Positions 26,926 to 35,189 of a DNA stretch of 64,000 nucleotides are shown in pieces. The translations under genes and the position numbers were made by a program. The stretch is from Arthrobacter crusticola (GTDB taxonomy: Bacteria; Actinomycetota; Actinomycetes; Actinomycetales; Micrococcaceae): assembly GCF_004357995.1 (NCBI RefSeq), contig NZ_SMTK01000001.1, positions 744,001 through 808,000 of the forward strand, written 5' to 3'. The notes beneath the pieces were generated by a model. The model ran no database searches and was not told where the DNA came from. It saw only the letters and a list, made by a program, of their open reading frames with translations. Each line of letters starts with the position of its first letter. Within the stretch, counting starts at the first letter, position 1.

Positions 26926-27112
26926 CCCGGGACATCCAAGGATCCATCCCCCTTTGCCGCGGGTGTGCGTACTATTCTCAGTCATTTAGTTGAGCGCGGG
27001 CCGCAGACGCTGTCCGGATTGGTCGACCGCCGGGCTTTCGATGAACTGTTTCTGGCTCCCATCCCGGCCCATGCGGCAGACTCCAATTAGTCGAAACCCG
27101 GAGGAGAAAACC

Positions 27113-27769
27113 ATGCCAGCAGGAGATGTTTTGAACCAAAAGCAAATCCAAGCAAATCTGCTCGAGCTGCCGGAATGGCGCTACGGTCTGGGTGCCTTGC
27201 GGACGGCCCTTAGATGTGAATCATCCGCCACTGCCTTGGATCTGCTTTCCACGATTGGCGGGCTGGCACAGGAAACCGACCACCACCCCGATGTTGACTG
27301 GCGGTACGACACGCTGTTCGTTACTCTCACCTCCCATGATGCCGGAGGCAGGGTGACGGCGCGTGACGTGACGTTGGCCCGCGCGATATCGACGCAGGCC
27401 CAGGCCGCTGGCGCCACGCCCCGCCCGGAACTCCTGCGCACCGTGGAGATAGCCATCGACACCGATGCACCGGAAGCCATCTCGGACGTCTGGCGAACTG
27501 CACTGGGCTACAAGAGGCGGGAAGACGGAAGCCTGACCGATCCCTATGGCAGGGGTCCGGCCATCTGGTTTCAGGAGACCCAAAGTCCCAACGTGAATCG
27601 TCTTCACGTGGACGTCACCGTCCCCTTCAGCGAAAGCGCCTCGACTCTGGATTCCCTGGCAAGCGTTGGTGCAACACTCGACCATGACCACGCGCCCATG
27701 TGGGTAGTGGCCAGTGACGCCCAAGGCAACCGGCTGTGCATCAGTACCGAGGCCGGACGCGGCGACTAG
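27113..27769 (+). CDS. 4a-hydroxytetrahydrobiopterin dehydratase fused to a glyoxalase-like domain
   Basis: A 218-residue two-domain protein. The N-terminal half (1-100) has the pterin-carbinolamine-dehydratase signature ETDHHPDVDWRYDTLFVTLT and SHDAGGRVTARDVTLARAI, including the His pair and the later His of the active site. The C-terminal half (105-218) is a VOC/glyoxalase-like domain with ISDVWRTALGYKRR and WVVASDAQGNRLCIS. The ATG follows GGAGGAG. Such fusions exist in Actinobacteria, but their substrate is unsettled. The upstream 187 bases have no gene. Confidence 0.85.
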   Translation: MPAGDVLNQKQIQANLLELPEWRYGLGALRTALRCESSATALDLLSTIGGLAQETDHHPDVDWRYDTLFVTLTSHDAGGRVTARDVTLARAISTQAQAAGATPRPELLRTVEIAIDTDAPEAISDVWRTALGYKRREDGSLTDPYGRGPAIWFQETQSPNVNRLHVDVTVPFSESASTLDSLASVGATLDHDHAPMWVVASDAQGNRLCISTEAGRGD

Positions 27770-27823
27770 CTGGGCGCCCTGCCGTGACCGGCAGGTCTTT
27801 CCAACAGGTCATGCAACGGGTCC

Positions 27824-28392
27824 TCACCTCCGACTACCTCCCCATGCCGACCACGGAACCGGATACCTACCCGTTGAATTTTGACTGCGGGCCGCACCAC
27901 CTCTGAATCTGACCATGCCGGAGCCCCGGTCCTGTTGCGGGATGAGGGTGTACTGGCCGGGAGCCTTTCCTGCACGGGCTGGGGGGGTTGCATCGATACG
28001 GCTGCGGTCAGCATGGAAGCCCAGCACGCCGACGCGGCCGCGGTAGGCGAGGGCAGCCGCTGCTGCAACGGACCCTGCTCCGATGACAGGAATCCCGACG
28101 GCGGCACGGGTTTCCTCGAGTCCGGGATCCGCAGCGCAGCCGATGATCAGGGCGTCGACCCGTCCTGCCATCTCACGGGCCAGCTCAGTTCACCCGGCAC
28201 GGATAGCACCAGTTCATCGAGGCTTCCGCCGACCGTGCGGTGTGCGTGGATTCCGAGGATGTTGATGTTCAGTTGGGTCAGCTGGTGGGTGATCCGCTTG
28301 AGGGCACCGGGCCGGTCCGCCAGGACCACCCGTATCCGCCAGAGAGCGGGTGCCGCGGCCAGCCTACCCCGGGCGACGCAGGGCAGGGGCAT
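27824..28392 (-). pseudogene. Joined fragments of an ACT-domain protein and an Asp/Glu-racemase-family protein
   Basis: The distal part of this minus-strand stretch (about 28200-28340) reads RIRVVLADRPGALKRITHQL and NINILGIHAHR, an N-terminal ACT domain. Around 28190 the frame changes and becomes AELAREMAGRVDALIIGCAA, GIPVIGAGSVAAAAALAYRG and RVGVLG, the core of an aspartate/glutamate or hydantoin racemase-like protein. That frame also breaks down within 40 codons. A deletion appears to have fused two truncated genes, and neither can be functional. Confidence 0.7.
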
Positions 28393-28617
28393 GGAGCCTG
28401 GGAACGAAGCAGGCGCATCACCGACGGCTCGGCGACCCAGATCACGAGCGCTGTTACGGCGGTACCAAGATCACGTTTCGGCGAGCCCCTCCAAGAAGAG
28501 ATCGTAAGGGGGCGGAGATGCCGTTACCGAAGCGGGCCTCCCGTTTCGGGCAGTGCGCACTGTCGGTTCCGTCAGTGCTGCAGGGCCTGGTGCTGCATGT
28601 CACGGAGAGCGCAGGAA

Positions 28618-28635
28618 TACATCACTGGTTATGCA
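28618..28635. promoter_or_regulatory. MarR-type operator, proximal copy (imperfect)
   Basis: TACATCACTGGTTATGCA differs at two positions from the perfect palindrome 35 bases downstream, and both lie upstream of the LLM-MarR-FMN reductase operon. Confidence 0.6.
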
Positions 28636-28652
28636 CCGTTCTACAGACAAGA

Positions 28653-28670
28653 TACATAACTGGTTATGTA
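28653..28670. promoter_or_regulatory. MarR-type operator, perfect palindrome
   Basis: TACATAACTGGTTATGTA has perfect 8-base arms and ends 25 bases before the LLM monooxygenase start codon. The size and symmetry suit the MarR protein encoded two genes on. Confidence 0.7.
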
Positions 28671-28694
28671 GTTCCTCTGTGAAAGGCATGCACG

Positions 28695-29885
28695 ATGCAG
28701 TTCGGAATTTTCTCGGTCAGCGACATCACGCGGAACCCGGTGACGGGGTACACGCCCAGCGAGGCGGAACGCATCGATGCAACGGTGAAGATGGCAGTCA
28801 AGGCCGAAGAGGTCGGTCTCGATGTCTTCGCCATCGGCGAGCACCACAACCCGCCGTTCTTCTCCTCCTCGCCGACAACCCTGCTGGCCCATGTCGCAGC
28901 CCTGACCAAGCGGATCATCCTTTCGACGTCGGTCACCCTGATCACGACGAACGATCCCGTCCGCATCGCCGAGGAGTACGCGCTGGCGCAGCATCTGGCC
29001 AAGGGCCGGCTGGACCTGACCCTTGGACGCGGCAACACTGTCCCGGTCTACCCGTGGTTCGGCAAGGACATCCGTCAGGGCCTGCCGTTGGCGTTGGAGA
29101 ACTACAACCTGCTGCACCGGCTGTGGCGCGAAGACGTCGTGGACTGGGAAGGCAATTTCCGGACCCCGCTCCAGGGATTCACTTCCACTCCCCGGCCCCT
29201 GGACGACGTGCCTCCCTTCGTCTGGCACGGCGCGATCCGCACGCCGGAGATCGCCGAGCAGGCTGCCTACTATGGCAACGGATTCTTCGCGAACAACATC
29301 CTGGCCCCCAACTTCCACTTCCTGCCCCTGGTCAACCTCTACCGCGAGCGCTTCGAGCACTACGGGCACGGCACCAAGGCCCAGGCCATCGTGGGACTCG
29401 GCGGGCAGGCGTACATCGCCAAACGCTCCCAGGACGCCTTGCGCGAGTTCCGCCCGTACTTCAACGAAGCCCCGGTCTACGGGCACGGAGCCCCGTTGGA
29501 GTACTACGCGCAGCAGACCCCGCTGAGCGTCGGAAGCCCCCAGCAGATCATCGACAAGACCCTGGAATTCCAGGAGAAGTTCGGCGACTACCAGCGCCAG
29601 CTTTGGGTCATGGACCATTCGGGCCTGCCGCTGGCCGCCGTGCTCGACCAGCTCGAATTGCTCGGCGGGGAGGTTGTTCCCGTGCTGCGCAAGGAGATGG
29701 CCGCACGGCGTTCCCCTGACGCGGCGGACGCCCCCACCCACGAGTCCCTCACGAAGGCAAAGTACGGCGACGCCGCACCGCGACAGCCGCGCCCCAACCC
29801 CAACCGGGGGGACAACGTCACGGGCACCTCGCCCTACCAGGACAGCGATGCCGCGACTCCGGCCCGCTATCCGCTGATCGGCTAG
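28695..29885 (+). CDS. LLM class flavin-dependent monooxygenase (CE1758-type)
   Basis: A 396-residue luciferase-like monooxygenase starting MQFGIFSVSDITRNPVTGYT. The TIM-barrel landmarks are VFAIGEHHNPPFFSSSPTTL, RIILSTSVTLITTNDPVRIA and KGRLDLTLGRGNTVPVYPWF. Such enzymes use reduced flavin and O2 to oxidise an organic substrate. The last 70 residues are Pro-rich and probably flexible. It forms an operon with MarR and an FMN reductase that would supply FMNH2. Two MarR-type operators precede it. Confidence 0.93.
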   Translation: MQFGIFSVSDITRNPVTGYTPSEAERIDATVKMAVKAEEVGLDVFAIGEHHNPPFFSSSPTTLLAHVAALTKRIILSTSVTLITTNDPVRIAEEYALAQHLAKGRLDLTLGRGNTVPVYPWFGKDIRQGLPLALENYNLLHRLWREDVVDWEGNFRTPLQGFTSTPRPLDDVPPFVWHGAIRTPEIAEQAAYYGNGFFANNILAPNFHFLPLVNLYRERFEHYGHGTKAQAIVGLGGQAYIAKRSQDALREFRPYFNEAPVYGHGAPLEYYAQQTPLSVGSPQQIIDKTLEFQEKFGDYQRQLWVMDHSGLPLAAVLDQLELLGGEVVPVLRKEMAARRSPDAADAPTHESLTKAKYGDAAPRQPRPNPNRGDNVTGTSPYQDSDAATPARYPLIG

Positions 29886-29897
29886 AAGGGTGATCCG

Positions 29898-30389
29898 ATG
29901 AACCCGCAGGACAGAAACGAGATCCGGCTGGCGAATGAGTCCTGGGAGGCCCTGCTTCAGGCAGAGAGCGCACTTGGCCGACGGTTCGCCGCCGACGAGA
30001 TCTGGGATGAAGTCTCCAATCGGGAGTACGACGTCCTCTTCACCCTGTCCAAGGCCGACGGCGGACTGGGAATCAGCGACCTCGGCCGGAGGATCCTGCT
30101 CTCCCAGCCGGGTATGTCGAAACTCGTGTCGCGGCTTGAGGAGCGCGGGCTCGTGGAAAAGCGTCCGAACCAGGTGGACCGCCGGGAAGCCCGCATCCTT
30201 CTTACCCATGCGGGAACCGAAGCGCAAAGACGGGTGGGGCGGAAGCACGCGCGGGCCGTCGCTGCCAGAATGACCAGCGCCCTCAGCCACGCCCAGCTCG
30301 AACAGCTTCGCGACCTCTGCCGGCAGATCACCGCAGTAATCGATCCGGCCCTTCTGAACAAGCCCACTACCGAACGGACCCCCTCGTGA
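29898..30389 (+). CDS. MarR family transcriptional regulator
   Basis: A 163-residue winged-helix regulator. The N-terminal dimerisation helix is followed by GLGISDLGRRILLSQPGMSK and LVSRLEERGLVEKRPNQVDR, the wHTH and wing with the DRR motif. It starts 12 bases after the monooxygenase gene and overlaps the FMN reductase gene by four bases (GTGA). It probably represses the operon through the paired palindromes in front of it, with the monooxygenase substrate as a plausible inducer (inference). Confidence 0.92.
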   Translation: MNPQDRNEIRLANESWEALLQAESALGRRFAADEIWDEVSNREYDVLFTLSKADGGLGISDLGRRILLSQPGMSKLVSRLEERGLVEKRPNQVDRREARILLTHAGTEAQRRVGRKHARAVAARMTSALSHAQLEQLRDLCRQITAVIDPALLNKPTTERTPS

Positions 30390-31108
30390 ACTCCACTTCC
30401 CCCCAGCACGCCCACCCGGACCCGGAGCAGACCCGCAGCATCGTGGTCCTCAGCGGAGGCATGAGCGACACCTCCTCCTCCCGGATGCTTGCCGACCGCC
30501 TGACCCAGAAAACACTCGACCGCCTCAACGGGAAGGGCATCCCGGCCGCGGTCAGCATCATCGAGCTGCGTCCCCTCGCCGCCAACATCGCCCAAGCGAT
30601 CGTTTCAGGTTTCCCTGACCCGGACCTCCAGGCCGCCATCGACAGGCTCGCCGCCGCTGACGCCGTCATCGCGACGACTCCTATCTACAAGGCAGGCATC
30701 AGCGGGCTGTTCAAGGCCTTCATGGATATCCTCGACAACGATCTCCTCATCGCCGTGCCCGTGGTCCTTGCCGCAACCGGCGGGAGTGCCCGGCACGCAC
30801 TGGTGATCGATGATCAGCTCCGGCCGCTCTTTGCCTTCATGCGCACGCTCACCACGCCCACCTCGCTCTTCGCTGCACCGGAGGACTGGGGAGACAGTGC
30901 GCTCACCACCCGGATCGAACGTGCGGCGACCGAACTTGCGGCAATGGTCACTACCGGCATCAGAGCCGCGATCACCGACGACGCCTGGGGCAAGTACCAG
31001 CACACCTTCGCCGGGAACGCCCGCCCTGCAACGGCCGCCCCGGAGGTTGCCTTCGACACCGACCTGATGAGACTGGCAACCGGCGGCACCCTCGCTGCAC
31101 GGGCCTAG
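30386..31108 (+). CDS. LLM-partner NAD(P)H-dependent FMN reductase (CE1759-type)
   Basis: A 240-residue flavodoxin-like reductase with VVLSGGMSDTSSSRMLAD as the FMN phosphate loop, ATTPIYKAGISGLFKAFMDI as the NADPH-dependent FMN reductase signature, and VLAATGGSARHALVID. The pairing with an LLM monooxygenase in one operon is the known CE1758/CE1759 arrangement, in which this protein supplies reduced flavin. The GTG start overlaps the MarR stop. Confidence 0.92.
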   Translation: MNSTSPQHAHPDPEQTRSIVVLSGGMSDTSSSRMLADRLTQKTLDRLNGKGIPAAVSIIELRPLAANIAQAIVSGFPDPDLQAAIDRLAAADAVIATTPIYKAGISGLFKAFMDILDNDLLIAVPVVLAATGGSARHALVIDDQLRPLFAFMRTLTTPTSLFAAPEDWGDSALTTRIERAATELAAMVTTGIRAAITDDAWGKYQHTFAGNARPATAAPEVAFDTDLMRLATGGTLAARA

Positions 31109-31268
31109 CGGGGAGGTTGAACCTCCTCGTCCTGGTGGTTGATCTGACGGGACATAGTCACCGGCCTGTCCGAAGGACCGTCAACCCACGCGGCGCTCCC
31201 GGAAGCGGTGGGGAACGAGCACTCCATCAGGCCAACCGGCCCGCGGAACTGCGGGTGACGTCGGCGTC

Positions 31269-31295
31269 GAGACAGTCTCTTGTCGAGACGGTCTC
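31269..31295. promoter_or_regulatory. Two tandem TetR-like operator palindromes
   Basis: GAGACAGTCTC (31269-31279) and GAGACGGTCTC (31285-31295) are perfect palindromes around one central base, repeated with a 16-base period. They immediately precede the ATG (31298) of a chimeric frame and stand 530 bases before the quinone oxidoreductase. GAGACnGTCTC-type sites are typical for TetR repressors of oxidoreductases. Confidence 0.55.
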
Positions 31296-31297
31296 TT

Positions 31298-31825
31298 ATG
31301 GTGCGGAACGCGTACCAGAGTCCTGCTCGACCCGGAGATTGGAACGAACTTCCGGTGGCCACGGAGGTGGCGGACGGCAACCGGGGCCCGGCACCGGAGA
31401 CGGTGACCTTCCTGTCGGGAGACGTCCACTTCTCCTACGTCGCCGAAGTGGACAGGACATCGGGCAGCCGGATCCTCCAGGTGGTCTGCTCCCCGATCCG
31501 CAATCCGCTGCCGCGGCTCCTGCGCTCCTCCACCGCCATCCTCTCCTACGCCGTGGCGGCACCTCTCGGGGCCCTCGTGGCGCGCTCCGTGAAAGTTCCC
31601 CACCCACCGTTCCGCTGGCGGAACATCAGGGGACCGTGGTTCGACAACAACCTCGCCTTGCTCGAGGACACCGCGGACGGGCTCACACTGTCCTGGCAGT
31701 CGGGAACAGTGGACGGCGAAGACCATCTCCACACCGCCCGGCGGGATTGGCGGCCTCATCTGTGGGGAGAACCGTTAGCTCCGCTGGAATATGACCGCCC
31801 CGACGGCGGTTGTCGTAAGTCATGA
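31298..31825 (+). pseudogene. Chimeric frame carrying a duplicated piece of the PhoD-like phosphatase
   Basis: From ATG 31298 a short unrelated leader (MVRNAYQSPARPGDWNEL) runs in frame into the C-terminal region of the phosphatase encoded at 55511-57262 (VTFLSGDVHFSYVAEV, then RWRNIRGPWFDNNLALLE). It then continues into about 30 unrelated residues and stops at a TGA overlapping the start of the next gene (ATGA). It contains only the last metal-binding Asp/His segment of the phosphatase and cannot be an active enzyme. It is open throughout and could be translated. Confidence 0.7.
31356..31729 (+). repeat. 374-bp direct repeat, copy A
   Basis: Identical by eye to 56751-57124 except for one base (A at 31720, G at 57115), in the same orientation and 25 kb apart. 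Similarity stops abruptly at both ends. The copy at 56.7 kb lies inside an intact gene, so this one is the derived copy. Confidence 0.92.
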
Positions 31826-32748
31826 AAGCGATGACTTACAGTCAGTACGGAAGTCCGGAAGTCCTTGAACTGACCGAGCAACCCTTGCCCAAGGTCGGGC
31901 CTGGAATGGTCCTGGTGAAGGTGAAAGCGGCGTCGGTGAACCCTGTCGACTGGAAGATCATGGCGGGCTACCTCGATCCGATCATGGACGTCCAGTTCCC
32001 GGCCGTTCCAGGCTGGGACGTCGCGGGCGTGGTGGAGTCTGTGGGCATCGACGCCCCGCATTTCCGGCCCGGCGATGAAGTGGTCTCCTACGGACGAAAG
32101 GACTTCGTCCATGGCGGCAGCTTTGCCGAGTACATTGCCTTGCCCGAGCGGCTTGTGGCCCGAAAGCCGCAAACACTGGGCTGGGAAGAGGCCGCGGGTC
32201 TTCCGCTCGCCGGATTGACCGCGTACCAGGTCCTGACCCGGCTCGACGTCCAACCGACAGATACGCTTCTGATCCATGGCGGGGCTGGTGGCGTGGGTTC
32301 GCTGGGAATCCAGATCGCGGTGGCAGCCGGCGCTCGGGTGATCGCGACCGCCTCGGAAAGGAACCATGACTTCCTTCGCGCCCTCGGCGCCGAACCGGTC
32401 AGCTACGGCGAGGGTCTCGCGGAGCGGGTCCGGGCGTTGGCCCCCGGCGGCGTCGACGTCGTTGCAGACTTCGTAGGCGGCACCCTGGACGCCACCCTGG
32501 CCGTCCTCGCCCCAAAGGGACGGCATGCCTCCATCGCGGACGACACGGTGGAGCAGCACGGTGGCACCTGGATGTGGGTGAGCCCAATCGGAGCCGATCT
32601 GGAGCGCTTGTCGCACCTGGTGGACGAACGTCGGCTCACGGTCGAGGTGGCCCGGGTCTTTCCGCTGGAGAACGCAGCCGAGGCATTGCGGCTGAACATG
32701 GCGGGTCACACCCGGGGGAAAATAATTGTAAAGATCACCGGCGACTGA
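31822..32748 (+). CDS. NADP-dependent quinone oxidoreductase (zinc-independent MDR)
   Basis: A 308-residue enzyme of the quinone-oxidoreductase/zeta-crystallin group. MKAMTYSQYGSPEVLEL begins the N-terminal domain, VKVKAASVNPVDWKIMAGYL follows, and TLLIHGGAGGVGSLGIQIA is the AxxGxxG NADP-binding loop. No zinc-ligand cysteines are present. It catalyses NADPH-dependent reduction of quinones or other electrophilic carbonyls. The start overlaps the end of the chimeric frame; the native promoter may lie beyond it, at the tandem palindromes. Confidence 0.92.
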   Translation: MKAMTYSQYGSPEVLELTEQPLPKVGPGMVLVKVKAASVNPVDWKIMAGYLDPIMDVQFPAVPGWDVAGVVESVGIDAPHFRPGDEVVSYGRKDFVHGGSFAEYIALPERLVARKPQTLGWEEAAGLPLAGLTAYQVLTRLDVQPTDTLLIHGGAGGVGSLGIQIAVAAGARVIATASERNHDFLRALGAEPVSYGEGLAERVRALAPGGVDVVADFVGGTLDATLAVLAPKGRHASIADDTVEQHGGTWMWVSPIGADLERLSHLVDERRLTVEVARVFPLENAAEALRLNMAGHTRGKIIVKITGD

Positions 32749-32780
32749 ACGGTTTGACCCATTCGGTCACGGCGTGGGCT

Positions 32781-32806
32781 GGATACCGGGCCTCGTCCCG
32801 GTATCC
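32781..32806. terminator. Hairpin after the quinone oxidoreductase gene
   Basis: GGATACCGGG and CCCGGTATCC form a perfect 10-bp stem with a CCTCGT loop, 33 bases after the stop codon. There is no T-run. Confidence 0.6.
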
Positions 32807-32950
32807 AGGTCCAACCACTTGGCCCCCATCATCTGGTGCAGGTCCATGACCGGAGTCTGTTGGGCCGGGTATGGCCGCAGCGGAGGGATTGGCGCCGAAA
32901 GCCCCCCAGTCCTGGGCGGCCTTCGGCGCTCGCAAGCTTCCGGCCCGCCA

Positions 32951-33379
32951 TCACCTGGTGATTGTGATTTCCTCGTTCAACTCGGAAATCGTGCAGGGTT
33001 CCTCAGGGGTGAGGCAACTGAATTGGCTTACAGACGCTGCTGCGACGCCACGCTTGAACGCCGGACCACTATTCGCCAGCACCCATACGGTGATTGTTTG
33101 CTTCTCACCCGTGCATGCAACGCGACCCCCGGACGGGCTTCCAATGCCAGTGGCGACGCCCCCGCCGCTTCTCTGCGCCAGCCTTACGGAGGTGAAGACC
33201 TCAGCGTCCGCGTCACAAACAAGCGAGTACGTTACGTCGACTGCCGCTCCTCGCGCGACCAAGGAAGCGCTGTCGACGCTAAGAACACCGTCGGCGGCCA
33301 CCGCCGGGGACGCTGTTGCGAAGAGCCCGATCACGAAGGTGAGGGCAAGGGTTTTGATAGAGGTTCTTATCACTGTCAT
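32951..33379 (-). CDS. Secreted hypothetical protein
   Basis: A 142-residue protein with a clear Sec signal peptide: MTVIRTSIKTLALTFVIGLF, then ATASPAVAA with cleavage likely after AVA. The mature part (about 113 residues) contains four cysteines, enough for two disulfides, and alternating beta-type stretches (VDVTYSLVCDADAEVFTSVR). No family is recognised. The tone of the mature domain is like that of a small extracellular beta-sandwich. Base composition is lower in G+C than its neighbours, which may indicate transfer. Confidence 0.6.
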   Translation of the reverse strand: MTVIRTSIKTLALTFVIGLFATASPAVAADGVLSVDSASLVARGAAVDVTYSLVCDADAEVFTSVRLAQRSGGGVATGIGSPSGGRVACTGEKQTITVWVLANSGPAFKRGVAAASVSQFSCLTPEEPCTISELNEEITITR

Positions 33380-33686
33380 GACGACTCCAATGTCACAGGC
33401 AGCAACGCTCGATGGGATCGGCGGCGTCGCTCTCTACAGGATTACTGCGATCGCAGTTCTCACGAGCCTGGGGCTCTTTCGACTGCAGGCTTCGCTCCAA
33501 TACGAGCCCCGGCATGAAGGGCTCGCATTGCTAAGATTGGCTTCCCTCACCGGAAAAATGATTACTAGAACACAAACTAGAAGCGCAACAGCCCGAACTC
33601 GCGTGTAAACGGGACATCCCTATGGCGGCGAAAGCAACGCCGCTGCCAATTCGAACACCGTTCTGCGACGGCTCGATGAGCAAATT
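33380..33686. other. Lower-GC intergenic stretch with no gene seen
   Basis: About 300 bases with visibly lower G+C than the surroundings and no supported frame. It separates the secreted protein from a regulator fragment. Confidence 0.35.
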
Positions 33687-33857
33687 TTACTCCTCCACGC
33701 GCTGATCTTCTCGTAATTTGCGGATGACAAGTTCGCCGATGAGGTCCGAAAGGGCCTTGTCGTGAGAGTTCTTTCCTGCCGTCGCACGAAGGGACGCCGC
33801 CGAGTTGTCCGCGCCGTGTTCCCTCCAACCCCCGGATGGCAGTCTGGAGATCAGAAT
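33687..33857 (-). pseudogene. C-terminal fragment of an XRE/MmyB-like transcriptional regulator
   Basis: A minus-strand frame ending at TAA (33687-33689) reads GGWREHGADNSAASLRATAG and NSHDKALSDLIGELVIRKLR. This resembles the C-terminal ligand-binding region of MmyB-like helix-turn-helix regulators (the LRA.AG....D..L.DLIGEL pattern). There is no start codon in context and no DNA-binding domain, so it is a 3' remnant. Confidence 0.5.
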
Positions 33858-33860
33858 GAT

Positions 33861-34391
33861 TTAGGGATGCTGAGTCAGAGCGGCCTGAAGGGCGCGGATG
33901 TTCCGACCGAGTTCTCCTGATGCGAGGAGCCCCGGACCGAGGGGACCTGACCGGTCCTCGCCCAGTCGTGGAAGATTTCGGAGCGCTTCTCGGACGGGCC
34001 CGCTCATATGCTCGATCTGCCAGGCCGTCTCCACCGCCCCGCCACCGGGAGTGGAGAGGGCCGCGGCTTTCGCCGCATAAGCCGCAGCGCCGAGGGCATG
34101 CGCCCCCATATGGGCTACACCGGAGGCTTGCCCGGCAGCCCGGGCGGCAGCTTTGGCTGCCGGTGATCTCACCTCCTGGGCAGCGCGATTGGCCACGAAA
34201 CGGCGGCGTATCTCACCAGCTGCATCCAGGTCTCCATGGGAGAAGGCCCGTGCGCGTGCGATGGCATCGCGAGGACGGTCGTCATCCGAATTCTCTGCCT
34301 CGAACAATGGCAGGACCCGCTCCGCGCAGTCGGCTGCCCACGCGGCCACGAGCCGGCGGTCTCCCTCGCTCAACGTCTGCACAGAAGGCAT
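33861..34391 (-). CDS. Putative immunity-protein-family protein
   Basis: An all-alpha protein of about 176 residues. SEGDRRLVAAWAADCAERVL, PRDAIARARAFSHGDLD and ASGVAHMGAHALGAAAYAAK match the pattern of a family annotated as putative immunity protein (from polymorphic-toxin studies), widespread in Actinobacteria as stand-alone genes. No toxin gene is adjacent here. The start is uncertain: ATG 34391 fits the family N-terminus, and the frame stays open to about 34466. Confidence 0.6.
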   Translation of the reverse strand: MPSVQTLSEGDRRLVAAWAADCAERVLPLFEAENSDDDRPRDAIARARAFSHGDLDAAGEIRRRFVANRAAQEVRSPAAKAAARAAGQASGVAHMGAHALGAAAYAAKAAALSTPGGGAVETAWQIEHMSGPVREALRNLPRLGEDRSGPLGPGLLASGELGRNIRALQAALTQHP

Positions 34392-34547
34392 GCCACCACT
34401 CTCGCACAACCGCTCCCGGACCGTGCCCGTGCCCATTCCCCCAATTAAGGTACCGAGGTTGGTCATCTCCCGCGCTGGTTGAAGTGGAACAACTGGCTTT
34501 GGGGGGTAGTCATCATTGTGTCCCTGCCACGTGCGGATTCGAGCGGT

Positions 34548-35189
34548 TCACAGGTGAGTTGTCAGATCTGCGACGAGGGCTGCCCGCGGGTTATGGGAGT
34601 GCCGCACGCCGACCGTGAAGGCACCCAGCTCCCGTCCGAGTGCCAGATAGGTGTCGCTGTCCTCCAGGACGACACATGGGGGGACACAAAGAGAGCGAAA
34701 GAGTGCTTCCTTGTCTCGTCCCGGAGTCCGGCGGGCAACCTCGACGAACGGATCGAGGTTCCACCCGGCAAGCAGAGCCGCGATCAGGTCCGGGTCGCCA
34801 TTGGAAACGACGAGTTGCTCGTCGGCGACCCCATCGAGCGCCGGCATCACGCGGGCTGCCAGCCAGGAAGGCTCCAGGCTGCGCAGAGCGACGGCAGCAA
34901 CAACGGCTCCCCGCTCCGCGTGGAGATCCTCGATCTCGGCCATGGTGGCGGGGAACCCCTGCGAGATAAGACGCTCCCAGATCCACTGCTCGGTGTGCCC
35001 GACGAGATCGCCAAAGAAGTCCGGGGCGAAACCATAGCTTCGACGCTCTGCCAATTCTCGGTAGCTGGCCTCATGCAGGGGTTCAGTGTGGCCGACCACA
35101 CCGTCGAAGTCCCAGATCACCCGCGCTCCGGCCGCTTCCCGCAGCAACGCCGTGGTCAGGGCTGCTGCTTCTTCCTGGTCGTCGAGCAT
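34548..35189 (-). CDS. HAD family hydrolase
   Basis: A 213-residue haloacid-dehalogenase-superfamily phosphatase. Motif I is IWDFDGVVGHTEPLH (nucleophile Asp and acid Asp), motif II VVSNGDPD, the Lys of motif III lies in GRDKEALF, and motif IV is VVLEDSDTYLALG. The cap inserted after motif I is of the beta-phosphoglucomutase type. The substrate is probably a small phosphorylated metabolite. It stands alone, about 150 bases from the immunity-like gene. Confidence 0.88.
   Translation of the reverse strand: MLDDQEEAAALTTALLREAAGARVIWDFDGVVGHTEPLHEASYRELAERRSYGFAPDFFGDLVGHTEQWIWERLISQGFPATMAEIEDLHAERGAVVAAVALRSLEPSWLAARVMPALDGVADEQLVVSNGDPDLIAALLAGWNLDPFVEVARRTPGRDKEALFRSLCVPPCVVLEDSDTYLALGRELGAFTVGVRHSHNPRAALVADLTTHL

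Noticed and set aside
25711..26985. 424-codon open frame on the minus strand antisense to the APC permease
   Set aside because: Its translation is Gly/Asp/His/Gln-rich low-complexity sequence, the usual shadow of a strongly biased high-GC gene; the plus-strand frame has clear membrane helices.
28641..30290. 549-codon minus-strand frame opposite the LLM/MarR genes
   Set aside because: Antisense shadow; no start context and no recognisable domain, while the plus strand encodes two clear families.
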